Position numbers and translations under genes: made by a program. From the NCBI GenBank assembly GCA_030616165.1, contig JAUWXV010000154.1, forward strand, positions 1 to 9,122: 9,122 nucleotides of DNA. Reading direction: 5' to 3'. The stretch's first letter is position 1, and each line of letters begins with the position of its first letter. The DNA comes from a bacterium. Lineage in GTDB: Bacteria > SM23-31 > JAUVVT01. Positions 1-6,549 of this stretch are shown in pieces. The notes beneath the pieces were generated by a model. The model made no database searches. It saw nothing but the letters and a program-made list of their open reading frames with translations, and had not been told where the DNA came from.

Positions 1-387
1 GAGAATTGGGATTTATGGATGAATAGTTTTTCCAAACATGGAGGAACTTTAGAATTACCGAGATTCAAACTCGAATACAAAAAAAAGTTGAACGACGTAT
101 TGAATGCATTGGGAATGGGAATCGCTTTCAACGGGCAGGCTGATTTTACGAAAATGTACAGACCGGGTGGTTTGTTCATCAGCGAGGTAAGACATAAAAC
201 ATTTGTAGATGTAAACGAAGAGGGGACTGAGGCAGCGGCAGTTACTTCTGTTGAGATGCGATATACATCAATTGGTCCATCTGGCTTTACAATGCGGGTT
301 GACCGCCCGTTTATATTTGTGATTCGGGAGAATCAGTCCAATACGATGCTCTTTATTGGGGAAATCGTGGAGCCGATGCTGGAGTGA
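1..387 (+). CDS. Serpin family protein, C-terminal part (5' end outside window)
   Basis: This is the last 128 residues of a serpin, a suicide-type serine/cysteine protease inhibitor. The frame is open from base 1 (ENWDLW precedes the first Met), so the true start lies upstream. Counting from the Met at 19, LPRFKLEY (13-20) is the usual serpin strand. ISEVRHKTFVDVNEEGTEAAA (54-74) is the shutter/hinge region, and VDRPFIFVIRENQSNTMLFIG (94-114) is the conserved C-terminal beta strands. The hinge reads EEGTEAAAVTS, with Thr at P14 and small residues at P12-P10, as in inhibitory serpins. By alpha-1-antitrypsin spacing P1 would be Thr83 and P1' Ser84, but the primed side is about three residues longer, so P1 could be any of Met80 to Ile85. 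Whether it is secreted cannot be seen, because the N-terminus is missing. The family call is firm; the target protease is unknown. Confidence 0.95.
   Translation, partial: ENWDLWMNSFSKHGGTLELPRFKLEYKKKLNDVLNALGMGIAFNGQADFTKMYRPGGLFISEVRHKTFVDVNEEGTEAAAVTSVEMRYTSIGPSGFTMRVDRPFIFVIRENQSNTMLFIGEIVEPMLE
217..294 (+). other. Serpin reactive-centre loop coding segment
   Basis: Codons for Glu67 to about Thr91 (counted from the Met at 19) encode the hinge EEGTEAAAVTS and the exposed bait loop. The hinge matches the inhibitory consensus E-E/K-G-T-E-A-A. The scissile bond is not certain, because the loop is longer than in alpha-1-antitrypsin on the primed side. Confidence 0.7.
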
Positions 388-597
388 GTGCTGTAAATTT
401 AAACCAGTTATATCGATTGAAGATATTAATTCATTTGATGCAAAGTATAAAATAAAAATAATTACCTATTAGTTCATTTAAATTCAGAATTATCGGAACC
501 GAGGAATATTAAATATAAGGACTTCAGAGATTTCCTGAGCATTCTGAGTCTGCTTCATCATAATGATATTATTGTCACTTACTTTAGAAATGGTTTT

Positions 598-3390
598 TTA
601 CTTCTTCTTCTCCAGAAATGGGACTCCTTTCTCAATCCAATCGGGTGCTTTCTCTCCTTTGAGGTAATGTCCAAAAAATTCGATTTGGCGTTTGGCATAA
701 TCTAACTGATTTTCTTTAACCCTCAGGCTGTGATTTTCTCCCGGATAGACAAGCATTATCATATTTTTCTGCATCCTTCTCATACCATTGAACAACTCAA
801 TTCCCTGGTGCCAATCGACGGCTCCATCCTGGTCTCCAAAAGCGACTAAAAGGGGAGTTTCGATGTTCTGCATGTTAAACAAAGGCGAGTTCAACATAAA
901 TGAATCCATATCATCCCAGAAAGGGTCGGGGAATCTTCCCTGGCTTGTCTCGAAAATTACCTGATTTGTACCGCCTGTGTTCCAGTAAACCTCGCTGTAC
1001 ATACTTATCATATTAGTAAGGGGCGCTCCCGCTACAGCAGCAGAAAAAAGTTTTGATTGGGTAATTAAATAACAGGTCTGATATGCACCCCAGCTGTGTC
1101 CCATAATACCTATCTTTGTTTCATCAATTATTCCTTTCTCAAGAACTTTTTTAACTGCTGGCACTACACACTTTACCGCAGAAACTCCTGGCATCCTGTC
1201 CTTGTATATAATATCAGGACTGTATACAAAGTATCCCAGACTGGAAAAGACAGTTGTATTATATGCTCTTCTTTTTGAAGGAACAACATAGCGATGGAGA
1301 CTTTGAGAAAGTTTCTGGTAGATGTATAAAATCATCGGATACTTTTTCCCGGGTTCATAATTAGCAGGATAATATAAAGCCCCTTGAAGTTCGACACCAT
1401 CCGCATTCTCAAATTCGATAAGTTCAGAGTGCCCCCATAAAAAATTCTTCTGCTGAGGATTGGTGTCCGTCAATTTTTTGGGATTGGTGAAAGATGACCC
1501 GACTAAATAAACATCAGGAGATTCATCATAATCCCCGGACAAGTAAATGAACTTTTCGCTTTTTTTTGCCTTCTGAAGTCTTGAAATGGACTTATCCTCA
1601 TAAATCAGTCTTACCTGTTTCTCTCCAATGTTTACTCTATAATAGCCCGATTTTTTTGTTAAATCACCAAATGCTGTGAGAAATACAGGTTTTGTATGGT
1701 CAATGTAATCTTCTTCACGGTCAAGACGCAGAACTCTGAATCTGATTTTCTCTTCATTACCATCGGTCAAACAAACTTTTCCTTTTCCATCCGGCTTAAT
1801 GTTCCAGACATTATACTGGTCATAAATCAAGATAGAAGTATCACCTTTTGTCCATCCTGCAAATCCCCATGAAGGCTTTGGATCCCGGGGAACGTCAGAT
1901 TCAGTATTCCAGAAAGTAGATAGTAAACCAAGAGTTACATTGATATGAATGTTTGCTTTTATATCATAGACCCACCAGTTTTTATCTCTAAAGTAGAGTA
2001 GATAATTCCCATCGGGAGATGCGCCTCTTACCGCATCCTGTTTCTTCAAAATCATTTCACTTTCTCCTGTCTTTGCATCTATTATATAAACATCTGCAAA
2101 GGAGACTTTAAAAGCGGGCTGATAGGGAATTCGGTTTAATCCATAAGCATGTTTCTGGTCTCTTGTAAGGTAAACATCTTTCAAATCCTTATGCCCGAGT
2201 TGGACAAATTTGTTGTCATCAATGTGCCAAACAGATAAATAGCTGTGGGTGCTATCGGTGCTGGCGGTTTTCATCTGCCGCGGTTGAATTTCCACATCTT
2301 TCCAGTGCCAGACATCAACATTTGCCGGTTTTGGCTCCTCCTCCTTCTTTTCCTTTTCTTTTTCTTCTTTATCTTCCTCTTTTCCCTTTTCCTCTTTTTT
2401 CTCTTCTTCTTTCTTCTCCTCAGGTTTTTTCTCTTCCTCTTTTTTCTCTTCAGGTTTTTTCTTCCATTCCATTATACCGAAAGAAATTGAACTGTCATCT
2501 TTAGCCCATGCAGGCTTACGATAGGTAACTATTCTCATTCCTTCCGGGAATGTTTTATCTTCTGTAGGATTATAGACCCTTTTTTCATATTCTTTATCAA
2601 GATTTCTTAATGCTATAACAGAATGATTTTCCTGAAGATAATCCTCATTCTCCATACTTTTAAAGAATGCAAGTGTAGTGCCTTCTTTGTTCCACTGGAG
2701 TTGAGAATAGGTTGCTTTATCACTATCGACTACTTTTATAGAGTTATCCGGAAGATTGTATAGTTGAACACCATTTCCACTTTTGCCTTCTGCATCTATG
2801 ATACAGGCAAAAAGGTTTCCCTTTTTATTAAAACCGTATTCTGCAACATTTCCAATATTGAGGTCAGTCTCTTCATTAAGGTCTCGAAGGATTAGGTCTG
2901 AGCCCTTGCTCTTTATGCTCGCAGCTTTATATTTTTTCATAGCAAGATATTTTCCATTTTCGGAAAAGTTGAATGAGATAACACCTTCAAAAATGATATC
3001 CTTGTCAGTTTCAAGATTTAACAGCCCCATCTTCATCTGGACAGGTTTTTTAGATTTACGCATTTTCTCCATTTCTTCCTCCGAGTAACCAATACTGAAG
3101 GCAGCCCATATTGAATCCTTTGAAAATACGGGACGCGATGCCAGTTTAAATTTGTAAGTTGAGTCGGTCTCCACATTTTTAACAAACAGTGTATCATCTT
3201 CTTCCACTATTGTTAATCCGTATGCTACCCATTTACCATCCTCAGAAATAACGGTTCCTGAAATGCTCTGCCATTGGTCATAATCATCCGGAGTAATAAC
3301 TCTTTTCTCACTTTGGGCAAGTAAAATAGAAACAGAGAAAAAAAGGAGGATAATGTTCAATAATAAAATCTTTTTGGTTAGAGTTTTCAT
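598..3390 (-). CDS. Exported S9-family (prolyl oligopeptidase-type) serine peptidase
   Basis: This 930-residue protein has a signal peptide (Lys-rich start, hydrophobic core at about 8-24, likely cleavage after Ala25 before QSEK). It should act in the periplasm or outside the cell. Residues 35-650 look like a beta-propeller of WD-like repeats (DGKWVAY, ENGKYLAM, PDGNYLLYF). Residues 655-915 form the alpha/beta-hydrolase domain. The triad can be seen: Ser766 in GHSWGAY, Asp855 in FGDQDGAVDW, His887 in GENHSL. DVWHWKDVEIQP (359-370) is a motif I associate with Bacteroidetes-type S9 peptidases. Family members cleave oligopeptides, but the bond preference here is unknown. A Lys/Glu-rich insert lies at about 310-355. 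The start is supported by AAAGGAG six bases upstream of the ATG. The gene stands alone, convergent with the serpin. Confidence 0.93.
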   Translation of the reverse strand: MKTLTKKILLLNIILLFFSVSILLAQSEKRVITPDDYDQWQSISGTVISEDGKWVAYGLTIVEEDDTLFVKNVETDSTYKFKLASRPVFSKDSIWAAFSIGYSEEEMEKMRKSKKPVQMKMGLLNLETDKDIIFEGVISFNFSENGKYLAMKKYKAASIKSKGSDLILRDLNEETDLNIGNVAEYGFNKKGNLFACIIDAEGKSGNGVQLYNLPDNSIKVVDSDKATYSQLQWNKEGTTLAFFKSMENEDYLQENHSVIALRNLDKEYEKRVYNPTEDKTFPEGMRIVTYRKPAWAKDDSSISFGIMEWKKKPEEKKEEEKKPEEKKEEEKKEEKGKEEDKEEKEKEKKEEEPKPANVDVWHWKDVEIQPRQMKTASTDSTHSYLSVWHIDDNKFVQLGHKDLKDVYLTRDQKHAYGLNRIPYQPAFKVSFADVYIIDAKTGESEMILKKQDAVRGASPDGNYLLYFRDKNWWVYDIKANIHINVTLGLLSTFWNTESDVPRDPKPSWGFAGWTKGDTSILIYDQYNVWNIKPDGKGKVCLTDGNEEKIRFRVLRLDREEDYIDHTKPVFLTAFGDLTKKSGYYRVNIGEKQVRLIYEDKSISRLQKAKKSEKFIYLSGDYDESPDVYLVGSSFTNPKKLTDTNPQQKNFLWGHSELIEFENADGVELQGALYYPANYEPGKKYPMILYIYQKLSQSLHRYVVPSKRRAYNTTVFSSLGYFVYSPDIIYKDRMPGVSAVKCVVPAVKKVLEKGIIDETKIGIMGHSWGAYQTCYLITQSKLFSAAVAGAPLTNMISMYSEVYWNTGGTNQVIFETSQGRFPDPFWDDMDSFMLNSPLFNMQNIETPLLVAFGDQDGAVDWHQGIELFNGMRRMQKNMIMLVYPGENHSLRVKENQLDYAKRQIEFFGHYLKGEKAPDWIEKGVPFLEKKK
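2326..2465 (-). repeat. Lys/Glu low-complexity tract inside the S9 peptidase
   Basis: Residues about 310-355 are almost only Lys, Glu, Asp and Pro. They include a tandem 10-residue unit (KKPEEKKEEE twice); at DNA level caggtttttt recurs at 2421-2430 and 2451-2460, a 30-base period. The + strand is nearly pure pyrimidine here, giving a long purine/pyrimidine tract. The insert sits in the propeller domain, just before the DVWHWKD motif, and keeps the frame. Confidence 0.9.
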
Positions 3391-3396
3391 GACTAA

Positions 3397-3403
3397 CTCC
3401 TTT
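3397..3403 (-). promoter_or_regulatory. Ribosome binding site of the S9 peptidase
   Basis: The site reads AAAGGAG on the minus strand, six bases before the ATG at 3390. It supports that start, which also places the signal peptide at the very N-terminus. Confidence 0.75.
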
Positions 3404-3430
3404 AAATTAATTTTGGTTTTGTTAAAATTT

Positions 3431-3748
3431 AACCACAGAGAACACCCACAGGGCAGGCAGAGAAAATATTTAATATCAATGAGTTAAGGGAAATACTATT
3501 ATATGCTTACCTACAACTTTGCATTTATATTTAAGAGTAATCTCTTTTTGGCGTTCATATACAATATCTATCAATTTGAATTCATGGAATAATGCTTCCT
3601 CATATACATTCTCTAATAATCCGGGAGCTAATATAGAATGAACCTCAATTGCACAAGAAATTATTCTTTCTGTTATATCTTTTAAAGGAAATTCTTTTAG
3701 AGTACACCCACAGGGCAGGCAGAGTATTCCTCTATGGTCTCTGTGGTT
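3431..3748. repeat. Repeat-bracketed element around the GxxExxY remnant
   Basis: The ends are a perfect 10-bp inverted repeat: AACCACAGAG at 3431-3440 and CTCTGTGGTT at 3739-3748. Just inside lies a perfect 21-bp direct repeat, beginning ACACCCACAGGG, at 3442-3462 and 3704-3724. Between them is a broken GxxExxY gene. CACAGAG-type repeats next to GxxExxY genes are something I recall from other genomes, so this is probably one such unit. Whether it moves, or ever moved, cannot be told from one copy. Confidence 0.65.
3476..3748 (-). pseudogene. GxxExxY (PDDEXK_3-type) protein remnant, truncated
   Basis: The minus strand has a 90-codon open frame with no ATG, GTG or TTG start. Its core reads ITERIISCAIEVH, then LAPGLLENVYEEAL, YERQKEI and YKCKVVG. 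This is the N-terminal half of a GxxExxY protein: the signature G-L-L-E-N-V-Y is intact. Full members run to about 125 residues and continue with an Asp-Leu-Leu-Val strand and an Glu-Leu-Lys motif, which complete the PD-(D/E)XK-like site. Here the frame goes to VFPLTH and stops, so those residues are lost. The first 16 residues (NHRDHRGILCLPCGCT) are read from the flanking repeat. No ribosome binding site fits. I infer a non-functional relic; the intact family has no well-established role that I know of. Confidence 0.72.
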
Positions 3749-3934
3749 TCATATTTTATCCTCGTTTTTCATAGAACTTTTGACACTACCATTAATTTAA
3801 ATTTTAATTAATTAATAAATTTCCGAATAGTTGACATTCAGCGTAGAATGAATGAATAATTTTAACAGGATTGGATTTTAATTTCAAAAGACATTAAATA
3901 ATCTCAGAATTTATCAAGGAATAAAATTCTTAAT

Positions 3935-5068
3935 TTACAATTCAAATGGAGCATAAGCTCTTTTGAGAATCTTTGGGTCTTTATTAATAGTGTCTGTGCC
4001 TAAATTATTTAATGGTCCCATACGGGTTACCGGTGCCATTAATAATTTTTTTAATTTTTTATCATTCTCCAAAGTGTTTATTAAATACTTCCATATTTCA
4101 GGGGTTCTTCCAGTAATTCCTACAACCAATATTTTCTTCGAATCAATCTGAAATTCAAATTTTTCTCTTCCAAAAATGATATCGTTAGGTTTTTTACCAT
4201 CCAATAAAATATCCGGTGCTTCGTAAAGCCCGAACAATACCAACATTCCTCTATCTTTTGTGTATTTAATACACATGTCTAATACATCTCCATATTTGCC
4301 AGCAAGGTCGACCACAGCATCAAAACCTTTACCTTCAGTAAAATCGTAAACTTTCTCATCTAAATTCTGGTCATTAGAACTAAATACTTTATCGGAAACC
4401 TGTAGATTTCTGGCAAAGTCTACCCTGTGAGAATCTGTCTCAAATGCGGCTATTTTATTTATGCCAAAATGCTTCACAAAAATTTGAGTATATAAGCCAT
4501 GAGGTCCACAGCCCACAATACCAACATTATTTGCATTATTTTCTATTAAAAATTGAGCAATTAAAGCGTCATTGCCAGCAGCTTCTATTAATGATGGTAA
4601 AAATTCAGATATAAGTTTTTCAGAAATTGGATAAATACATTCAGCAGGAACGGCGCAATATTCTGCATATGCCCCATTGATTGGCGTTAAATATTTTCCT
4701 TTAGAAATTTCAGGGCCCCATAGACCAATTATCCCTTCTTCCCGAAAACCTTCAATATTATAGTGAGATTCAGAAGCAATCAATGAATTCTTTTTTATTT
4801 CCTGTAATCCCCTCTTTTTCAAAATATCATTTGTTAATGCTCCAATTTGAACTACTTCACCCCAAAATTCGTGACCGGGTATTATTCCGTCATGTATTGC
4901 ACTAAATTCTCCTTTTAATAGATTTTCATCGGTACCACATACAGAAACACCCTTTACTTTTATTATAACCTGATCATCCTTATTTTCAGGTTCAGGTACA
5001 TCTTTTAGATTTATAAACCCGTTCCCACATTTTTTTGTAGAATAAACCCATGCTTTCATTTTCTTCAT
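3935..5068 (-). CDS. Zinc-type MDR dehydrogenase, probable threonine 3-dehydrogenase-like enzyme
   Basis: This medium-chain dehydrogenase is probably NAD-dependent and is predicted to oxidise L-threonine to 2-amino-3-ketobutyrate for the Kbl-like partner encoded just upstream. It has 377 residues; E. coli Tdh has 341. The catalytic-zinc ligands are Cys44 (VCGTD), His66-Glu67 (PGHEFWGE) and probably Glu162 (LIEAAGND). The Rossmann motif is GCGPHG (186-191), and the acidic Glu210/Asp212 suggest NAD rather than NADP. VGITGRTPEIW (316-326) matches the GI-GR---W segment of Tdh. Residues 68-137 hold no cysteine, so the usual four-Cys structural zinc lobe is absent. The C-terminus (LGTDTINKDPKILKRAYAPFEL region) also departs from Tdh. 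The outer ATG overlaps the kbl stop as ATGA, but AAAGGA abuts it directly. Met4 (ATG at 5059, nine bases from AAAGGA, giving MKAWVY) is the likelier start. A different secondary alcohol substrate is possible. Confidence 0.82.
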   Translation of the reverse strand: MKKMKAWVYSTKKCGNGFINLKDVPEPENKDDQVIIKVKGVSVCGTDENLLKGEFSAIHDGIIPGHEFWGEVVQIGALTNDILKKRGLQEIKKNSLIASESHYNIEGFREEGIIGLWGPEISKGKYLTPINGAYAEYCAVPAECIYPISEKLISEFLPSLIEAAGNDALIAQFLIENNANNVGIVGCGPHGLYTQIFVKHFGINKIAAFETDSHRVDFARNLQVSDKVFSSNDQNLDEKVYDFTEGKGFDAVVDLAGKYGDVLDMCIKYTKDRGMLVLFGLYEAPDILLDGKKPNDIIFGREKFEFQIDSKKILVVGITGRTPEIWKYLINTLENDKKLKKLLMAPVTRMGPLNNLGTDTINKDPKILKRAYAPFEL

Positions 5069-6297
5069 TCCTTTATTTCTTTAAATTTATTAAGAGCATA
5101 ATCCAAATCATCTTTTGTATGCACAGCAGAAATCTGAATCCTTATTGTTTCATCCCCAGACGGGACAACAGGAGTAGTTAAGCCAGTTACTAAAATTCCC
5201 ATTTTGTATAGTTCAAGTACCATATTTTTAACTTTATTCGTATCTCTTATTAAAACAGGAATAATTGGATGAATTCCTGGAATTGTCTCTAATCCAATAT
5301 CTCTTATTCCTTTTCTAAAATATTCACTATTTTCACTCAATCGGGCAAGCATTTTTTTACCCTCTTCACCATTTACAATATCCACCGCAGAAATTCCCGC
5401 GTTTGCCGTACCAGGCGAAATCGGATTTGAATATATATAGGTGTCTGCTTTCTGCCTGATAATCTCAATTATTTCTTTGCAGGCGGCAGCATACCCACCT
5501 TCTGCTCCAAATGCTTTTCCCAATGTACTCGTAATAACATCAACACCATATTCACCCGTAACTTCTAACGTTCCCCTGCCTGTTACACCAAAAGCAGCGG
5601 TTCCATGAGAATCGTCAATAATAGTTGTTACTCCATCTTTAAATCTTTTATCATGCTCTCTTGCCAATTTTACTATTTCTTTTAGAGGGGCATAATCCCC
5701 TCTCATACTGAAAACACCATCAAATATTATAATTGTTCTTTCAATTTTATCTGGAATATTTTCCAAAGCCCTTCTTAATCCATCAACATCATTATGTTGA
5801 TATATCGCTTTATTCTCTGAAGAGACTCCAGCAATCCTTATTGCTCTGGCGATGCTGTTATGATTGAGTTCGTCACTTATGACATAAGTCATTTTATTTA
5901 CTAAAGATAACGCAACTCCAAGATTTGCCATATATGCACAGTTAAAAATCTTTGCTGATTCTTTATAATGAAAATTCGCTAATTTTTCTTCTAATTTTTT
6001 ATGATACTTTGTTGTGCCATCAATAAACCTTACTGCTCCCGGATTTACACCCAATTCCTCAGAAGCTTCTCTTTCCGCTTCGATTAATTTTGGATGCTGA
6101 GCCAATCCCAGATAGTTATTTGAATTCATTCTTAAAAATTTTCTGTTCCTTTCGCCTTCTAACAAAAACCTTGAGCCTTCAATTTCATCTGTGGGGATAA
6201 AACCTGTAATTATACGTTCAGGGGGTTTTAATATTCCTGTTCTCCTTAATTTCTCTATTTCTGCTCTGATAGAATCCTTTAATCTATCTACTGGCAT
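5065..6297 (-). CDS. kbl: 2-amino-3-ketobutyrate CoA ligase (glycine C-acetyltransferase)-like enzyme
   Basis: This cytoplasmic PLP enzyme of the alpha-oxoamine synthase family has 410 residues (E. coli Kbl has about 398). In the Kbl reaction, 2-amino-3-ketobutyrate plus CoA gives glycine and acetyl-CoA. Visible motifs are NSNNYLGLAQHP (58-69), VRFIDGTTKYH (89-99), His145 for ring stacking (DELNHNSI), FDGVFSMRGDYAPL (192-205), Asp228 and His231 in IIDDSHG, and the PLP lysine Lys261 in STLGKAFG. It ends with TGLTTPVVP and RIQISAVHT, as Kbl does. The N-terminus is some ten residues longer than in E. coli. GGAG sits five bases before the ATG. It is the first gene of a pair with the dehydrogenase (ATGA overlap), the same order as E. 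coli kbl-tdh. No biotin genes are nearby, so 8-amino-7-oxononanoate synthase (BioF) is less likely, though it cannot be excluded on family grounds. Confidence 0.85.
   Translation of the reverse strand: MPVDRLKDSIRAEIEKLRRTGILKPPERIITGFIPTDEIEGSRFLLEGERNRKFLRMNSNNYLGLAQHPKLIEAEREASEELGVNPGAVRFIDGTTKYHKKLEEKLANFHYKESAKIFNCAYMANLGVALSLVNKMTYVISDELNHNSIARAIRIAGVSSENKAIYQHNDVDGLRRALENIPDKIERTIIIFDGVFSMRGDYAPLKEIVKLAREHDKRFKDGVTTIIDDSHGTAAFGVTGRGTLEVTGEYGVDVITSTLGKAFGAEGGYAAACKEIIEIIRQKADTYIYSNPISPGTANAGISAVDIVNGEEGKKMLARLSENSEYFRKGIRDIGLETIPGIHPIIPVLIRDTNKVKNMVLELYKMGILVTGLTTPVVPSGDETIRIQISAVHTKDDLDYALNKFKEIKE
5069..5074 (-). promoter_or_regulatory. Ribosome binding site that favours Met4 of the MDR dehydrogenase
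   Basis: AAAGGA on the minus strand lies directly against the outer ATG (5068), which is too close to serve it. It is nine bases from the ATG at 5059, a workable spacing. It lies inside the last codons of kbl. Confidence 0.55.
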
Positions 6298-6344
6298 TTT
6301 TACTCCATAATCTTTTGATGTGAACTAAAGTTATATTATACTTA

Positions 6345-6373
6345 ATATTAAAAATAAGAAAAATAAATGTCAA
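6345..6373 (-). promoter_or_regulatory. Candidate sigma70-type promoter for the kbl-dehydrogenase pair
   Basis: On the minus strand a perfect TTGACA (6368-6373) is followed after 17 bases by TAATAT (6345-6350), and a TATAAT lies slightly further on (6335-6340). It sits about 50 bases upstream of the kbl ATG. The surrounding DNA is very AT-rich, so the -10 box is weak evidence; the -35 box is the better part. Confidence 0.4.
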
Positions 6374-6445
6374 GTTTTAAAAAAAATATTTTTTGAAGAT
6401 TGTGATATTAAAATTTTCAGAATAATTTTTTCCTTATATTATTGA

Positions 6446-6474
6446 TTGTGATTTTAAAAATTTATTTATATATT
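6446..6474 (+). promoter_or_regulatory. Weak candidate promoter for the TIM-barrel gene
   Basis: TTGTGA (6446-6451), a 17-base spacer and TATATT (6469-6474) lie about 75 bases before the start at 6550. The match is 4 of 6 and 5 of 6 in AT-rich DNA, so chance is a real alternative. Confidence 0.25.
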
Positions 6475-6535
6475 AAATTGAAATTTTGTTTTGTTAACAT
6501 AAATTTATCGATGTTCTTTAATAATAAAAATTTAC

Positions 6536-6543
6536 AAGGAGGG
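6536..6543 (+). promoter_or_regulatory. Ribosome binding site fixing the TIM-barrel start at 6550
   Basis: AAGGAGGG with a six-base A spacer precedes the ATG at 6550. The frame is open further upstream to an ATG at 6442, but that extension is hydrophobic, AT-derived and would bury the Tat signal. Confidence 0.85.
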
Positions 6544-6549
6544 AAAAAA

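Noticed and set aside
520-550. Bulged stem GACTTCAGA / TCTGAGTC between the convergent serpin and peptidase genes
   Set aside because: The stem is short, has a competing pairing (TCAG/CTGA) and no T-run on either side, so it cannot be called a terminator.
2245-2504. Plus-strand open frames rich in Phe and Leu across the peptidase insert
   Set aside because: They are antisense readings of the Lys/Glu tract: the pyrimidine-rich strand gives Phe/Leu/Ser runs without being a gene.
3812-3824. TTAATAAATTTCC shared with 7672-7684
   Set aside because: A 13-base AT-rich match is expected by chance several times in a window of this size and composition.
3906-3930. AGAATTT / AAATTCT stem just after the dehydrogenase stop
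   Set aside because: It is an all-AT-type 7-bp stem with an 11-base loop and no T-tail, likely by chance in this base composition.
6442-6549. Upstream in-frame extension of the TIM-barrel gene
   Set aside because: It is AT-rich, would place 36 odd residues before the Tat leader, and AAGGAGGG clearly marks the ATG at 6550.
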